DNA of 6,791 nt from Methanomassiliicoccaceae archaeon (lineage in GTDB: Archaea; Thermoplasmatota; Thermoplasmata; Methanomassiliicoccales; Methanomethylophilaceae): the NCBI GenBank assembly GCA_009780795.1, contig WQZJ01000061.1, forward strand, positions 1 through 6,791, in the 5' to 3' direction. Below the pieces are notes generated by a model, which was not told the origin of the DNA, did no database searches, and saw nothing but the letters and a program-made list of their open reading frames with translations. Of this stretch, positions 5,737 to 6,791 are shown piece after piece (position 1 is the stretch's first letter; each line of letters starts with the position of its first letter). The translations under genes and the position numbers were made by a program.

Positions 5737-6490
5737 CGCTGTCAGGATAACCGCTGTCAGGACGGAATCACATGACACGAAAACATTCGAGTTCATTCTG
5801 AATAGAGAAGCAACACCGGGACAGTTCGTCATGATATGGATACCCGGAGTGGACGAGATACCCATGTCACTGTCCTCCGTCGGAATGATTAAGAGCATCA
5901 CCGTGAAAGCAATAGGTGATGCCACGAAAGCGATCCATAAATTGAACGAGGGCGATCTCGTCGGAGTGAGAGGGCCGTACGGTAACGGGTTCTCGTCATA
6001 CGACGGAAAGAGAATACTGGCGGTCGGAGGCGGCGTCGGGACCGCTGCGCTGATGCCCCTGATACGTGCGACCGGCGCGGACACTATAATCGGTGCGAGG
6101 AATGCGAACGAGATCATCATGGAAGAGGAGACGAAAGGACATTCTAAGAACGTGTGGATCTCCACCGACGACGGAAGCCGCGGTTTCAAAGGGAACGCGG
6201 TGCAGCTGATGGTCGAAAAGATGAGTCTCAAAAAATATGATCTCGTGGCCGCGTGCGGACCGGAAGTGATGTTGTACCATCTTCACAAGGCATGTGTGGA
6301 CGCGGGTATCGAGTGTCTCCTGTCACTGGAACGATTCATGAAATGCGGCGCGGGTTCGTGCGGCTCGTGTGTGGCGGACGGTATGCGCATATGCGCGGAC
6401 GGCCCCGTCTTCAGCAAAGAGCAGGTATCCCTTCTGAAGGAGTTCGGGAAGTTCAAACGGGACCCGTCGGGTGCGTGCGTCAAGATATGA
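5729..6490 (+). CDS. pyrK: Dihydroorotate dehydrogenase electron-transfer subunit (PyrK)
   Basis: A 253-residue ferredoxin-reductase-like subunit that passes electrons from PyrD's FMN through a [2Fe-2S] cluster and FAD to NAD+. The FAD-binding barrel is N-terminal (TPGQFVMIWIPG at 29-40, IPMSLSS at 44-50, RGPYGNGF at 81-88). The nucleotide-binding domain starts ILAVGGGVGTAAL (96-108) and contains AACGPEVML (174-182). The cluster ligands are C206, C211, C214 and C222, spaced C-x4-C-x2-C-x7-C, followed by ADGPVF as expected. The last spacing is shorter than in the bacterial enzyme from Lactococcus and, as I recall, usual for archaea. ATG 5729 overlaps the pyrD stop and has GGTGGG 8 bases upstream. 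GTG 5720 is in frame but lacks that site. The stop overlaps the next gene as ATGA. Confidence 0.95.
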   Translation: MSDAVRITAVRTESHDTKTFEFILNREATPGQFVMIWIPGVDEIPMSLSSVGMIKSITVKAIGDATKAIHKLNEGDLVGVRGPYGNGFSSYDGKRILAVGGGVGTAALMPLIRATGADTIIGARNANEIIMEEETKGHSKNVWISTDDGSRGFKGNAVQLMVEKMSLKKYDLVAACGPEVMLYHLHKACVDAGIECLLSLERFMKCGAGSCGSCVADGMRICADGPVFSKEQVSLLKEFGKFKRDPSGACVKI

Positions 6491-6791
6491 TCGGCCTTTC
6501 GCTCAAAGTGAGATACGGTTCCCTCGAACTGAACATACCGTACTCGATATTCGTCAAGGGCACGGCGGAAATGAATGATACCGCGGACGGATATTTCGCG
6601 ATGCTACAGAGGCGATATCCGTGGCTCAGCGATAATTCTATTACAGTGCTCAGAAGGAAGGTCATCGACGAGATGCGTCTCACCACAGAGGCGAGCATCC
6701 GCGGTCCGAAGAAGGCCAGGATGCTGGCGGCCAACGGGAAGGAAATGGAGGCGGTCCGTCATCTGGAATCGTATCTTGTCGACTTCCCGGA
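6487..6791 (+). CDS. Unrecognised protein, partial, possible TPR segment
   Basis: The ATG at 6487 overlaps the pyrK stop (ATGA) and the frame stays open to the window end, showing 101 residues. The ribosome binding site is weak (GGGTG, 13 bases upstream), so translation is probably coupled to pyrK. The first 25 residues look like two beta strands (LSLKVRYGSLELNIPYSIFVKG). The rest is charged and helical. The last part, ARMLAANGKEMEAVRHLE then SYLVDFP, has the small residue, glycine, EA and proline spacing of a tetratricopeptide repeat. No catalytic motif, signal peptide or membrane helix is seen. Being in the pyrDK operon does not by itself show a role in pyrimidine synthesis. I do not recognise the family. 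Confidence 0.75.
   Translation, partial: MIGLSLKVRYGSLELNIPYSIFVKGTAEMNDTADGYFAMLQRRYPWLSDNSITVLRRKVIDEMRLTTEASIRGPKKARMLAANGKEMEAVRHLESYLVDFP

Noticed and set aside
5467..6231. 254-codon open frame on the minus strand across pyrD/pyrK
   Set aside because: It is the antisense shadow of two clearly identified genes, with no recognisable domain.
1..6791. CRISPR array, tRNA or rRNA genes, complete insertion sequence
   Set aside because: No regularly spaced repeats, cloverleaf-like sequence, ribosomal RNA signature or transposase motif was seen on either strand.

Overview
The window looks like a euryarchaeal chromosome segment of moderate GC. Several genes appear to start without a leader, with an AT-rich TATA-like box about 26-28 bases before the start codon. 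Others use GGTG/GGTGA-type ribosome binding sites and ATGA/TTGA stop-start overlaps. Pilin-like proteins with short basic leaders and an archaeal-style PyrK (short last spacing in its [2Fe-2S] motif) fit this. A Thermoplasmatota/Methanomassiliicoccales-like host is my best guess, but nothing here is diagnostic at order level.

Layout. (1) 1-1296, minus strand: an ABC exporter pair, ATPase followed by an ABC-2 type permease that runs off the left edge. (2) 1391-2675, plus strand: three short overlapping genes for single-anchor surface proteins. The first two share a pilin-like N-terminus, and the first also carries a carboxypeptidase-regulatory/Ig-like domain. This looks like a minor-pilin cassette. 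(3) About 2676-3548: a small accessory islet, visibly more AT-rich than its flanks. It holds a two-gene MNT nucleotidyltransferase/HEPN toxin-antitoxin-type module on the minus strand, in which BOTH genes appear to carry a one-base frameshift near the N-terminus, and a short plus-strand remnant resembling the DUF1016 (YhcG-like) nuclease family. A perfect 12-bp-arm palindrome lies inside that remnant. (4) 3549-4751, minus: a complete SufS-type cysteine desulfurase, transcribed alone. (5) 4834-6791, plus: pyrD and pyrK, the two subunits of an NAD-dependent dihydroorotate dehydrogenase for pyrimidine synthesis, followed with an ATGA overlap by an unrecognised gene that leaves the window and may begin a TPR domain.

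How they work together: PyrD and PyrK form one enzyme complex. The ABC ATPase and permease form one transporter. The three pilin-like proteins probably belong to one surface structure. The islet is best read as a decaying defence/toxin-antitoxin site between housekeeping genes. The frameshifts are inferred from reading-frame continuity, promoter position and family resemblance, without alignment or read data.
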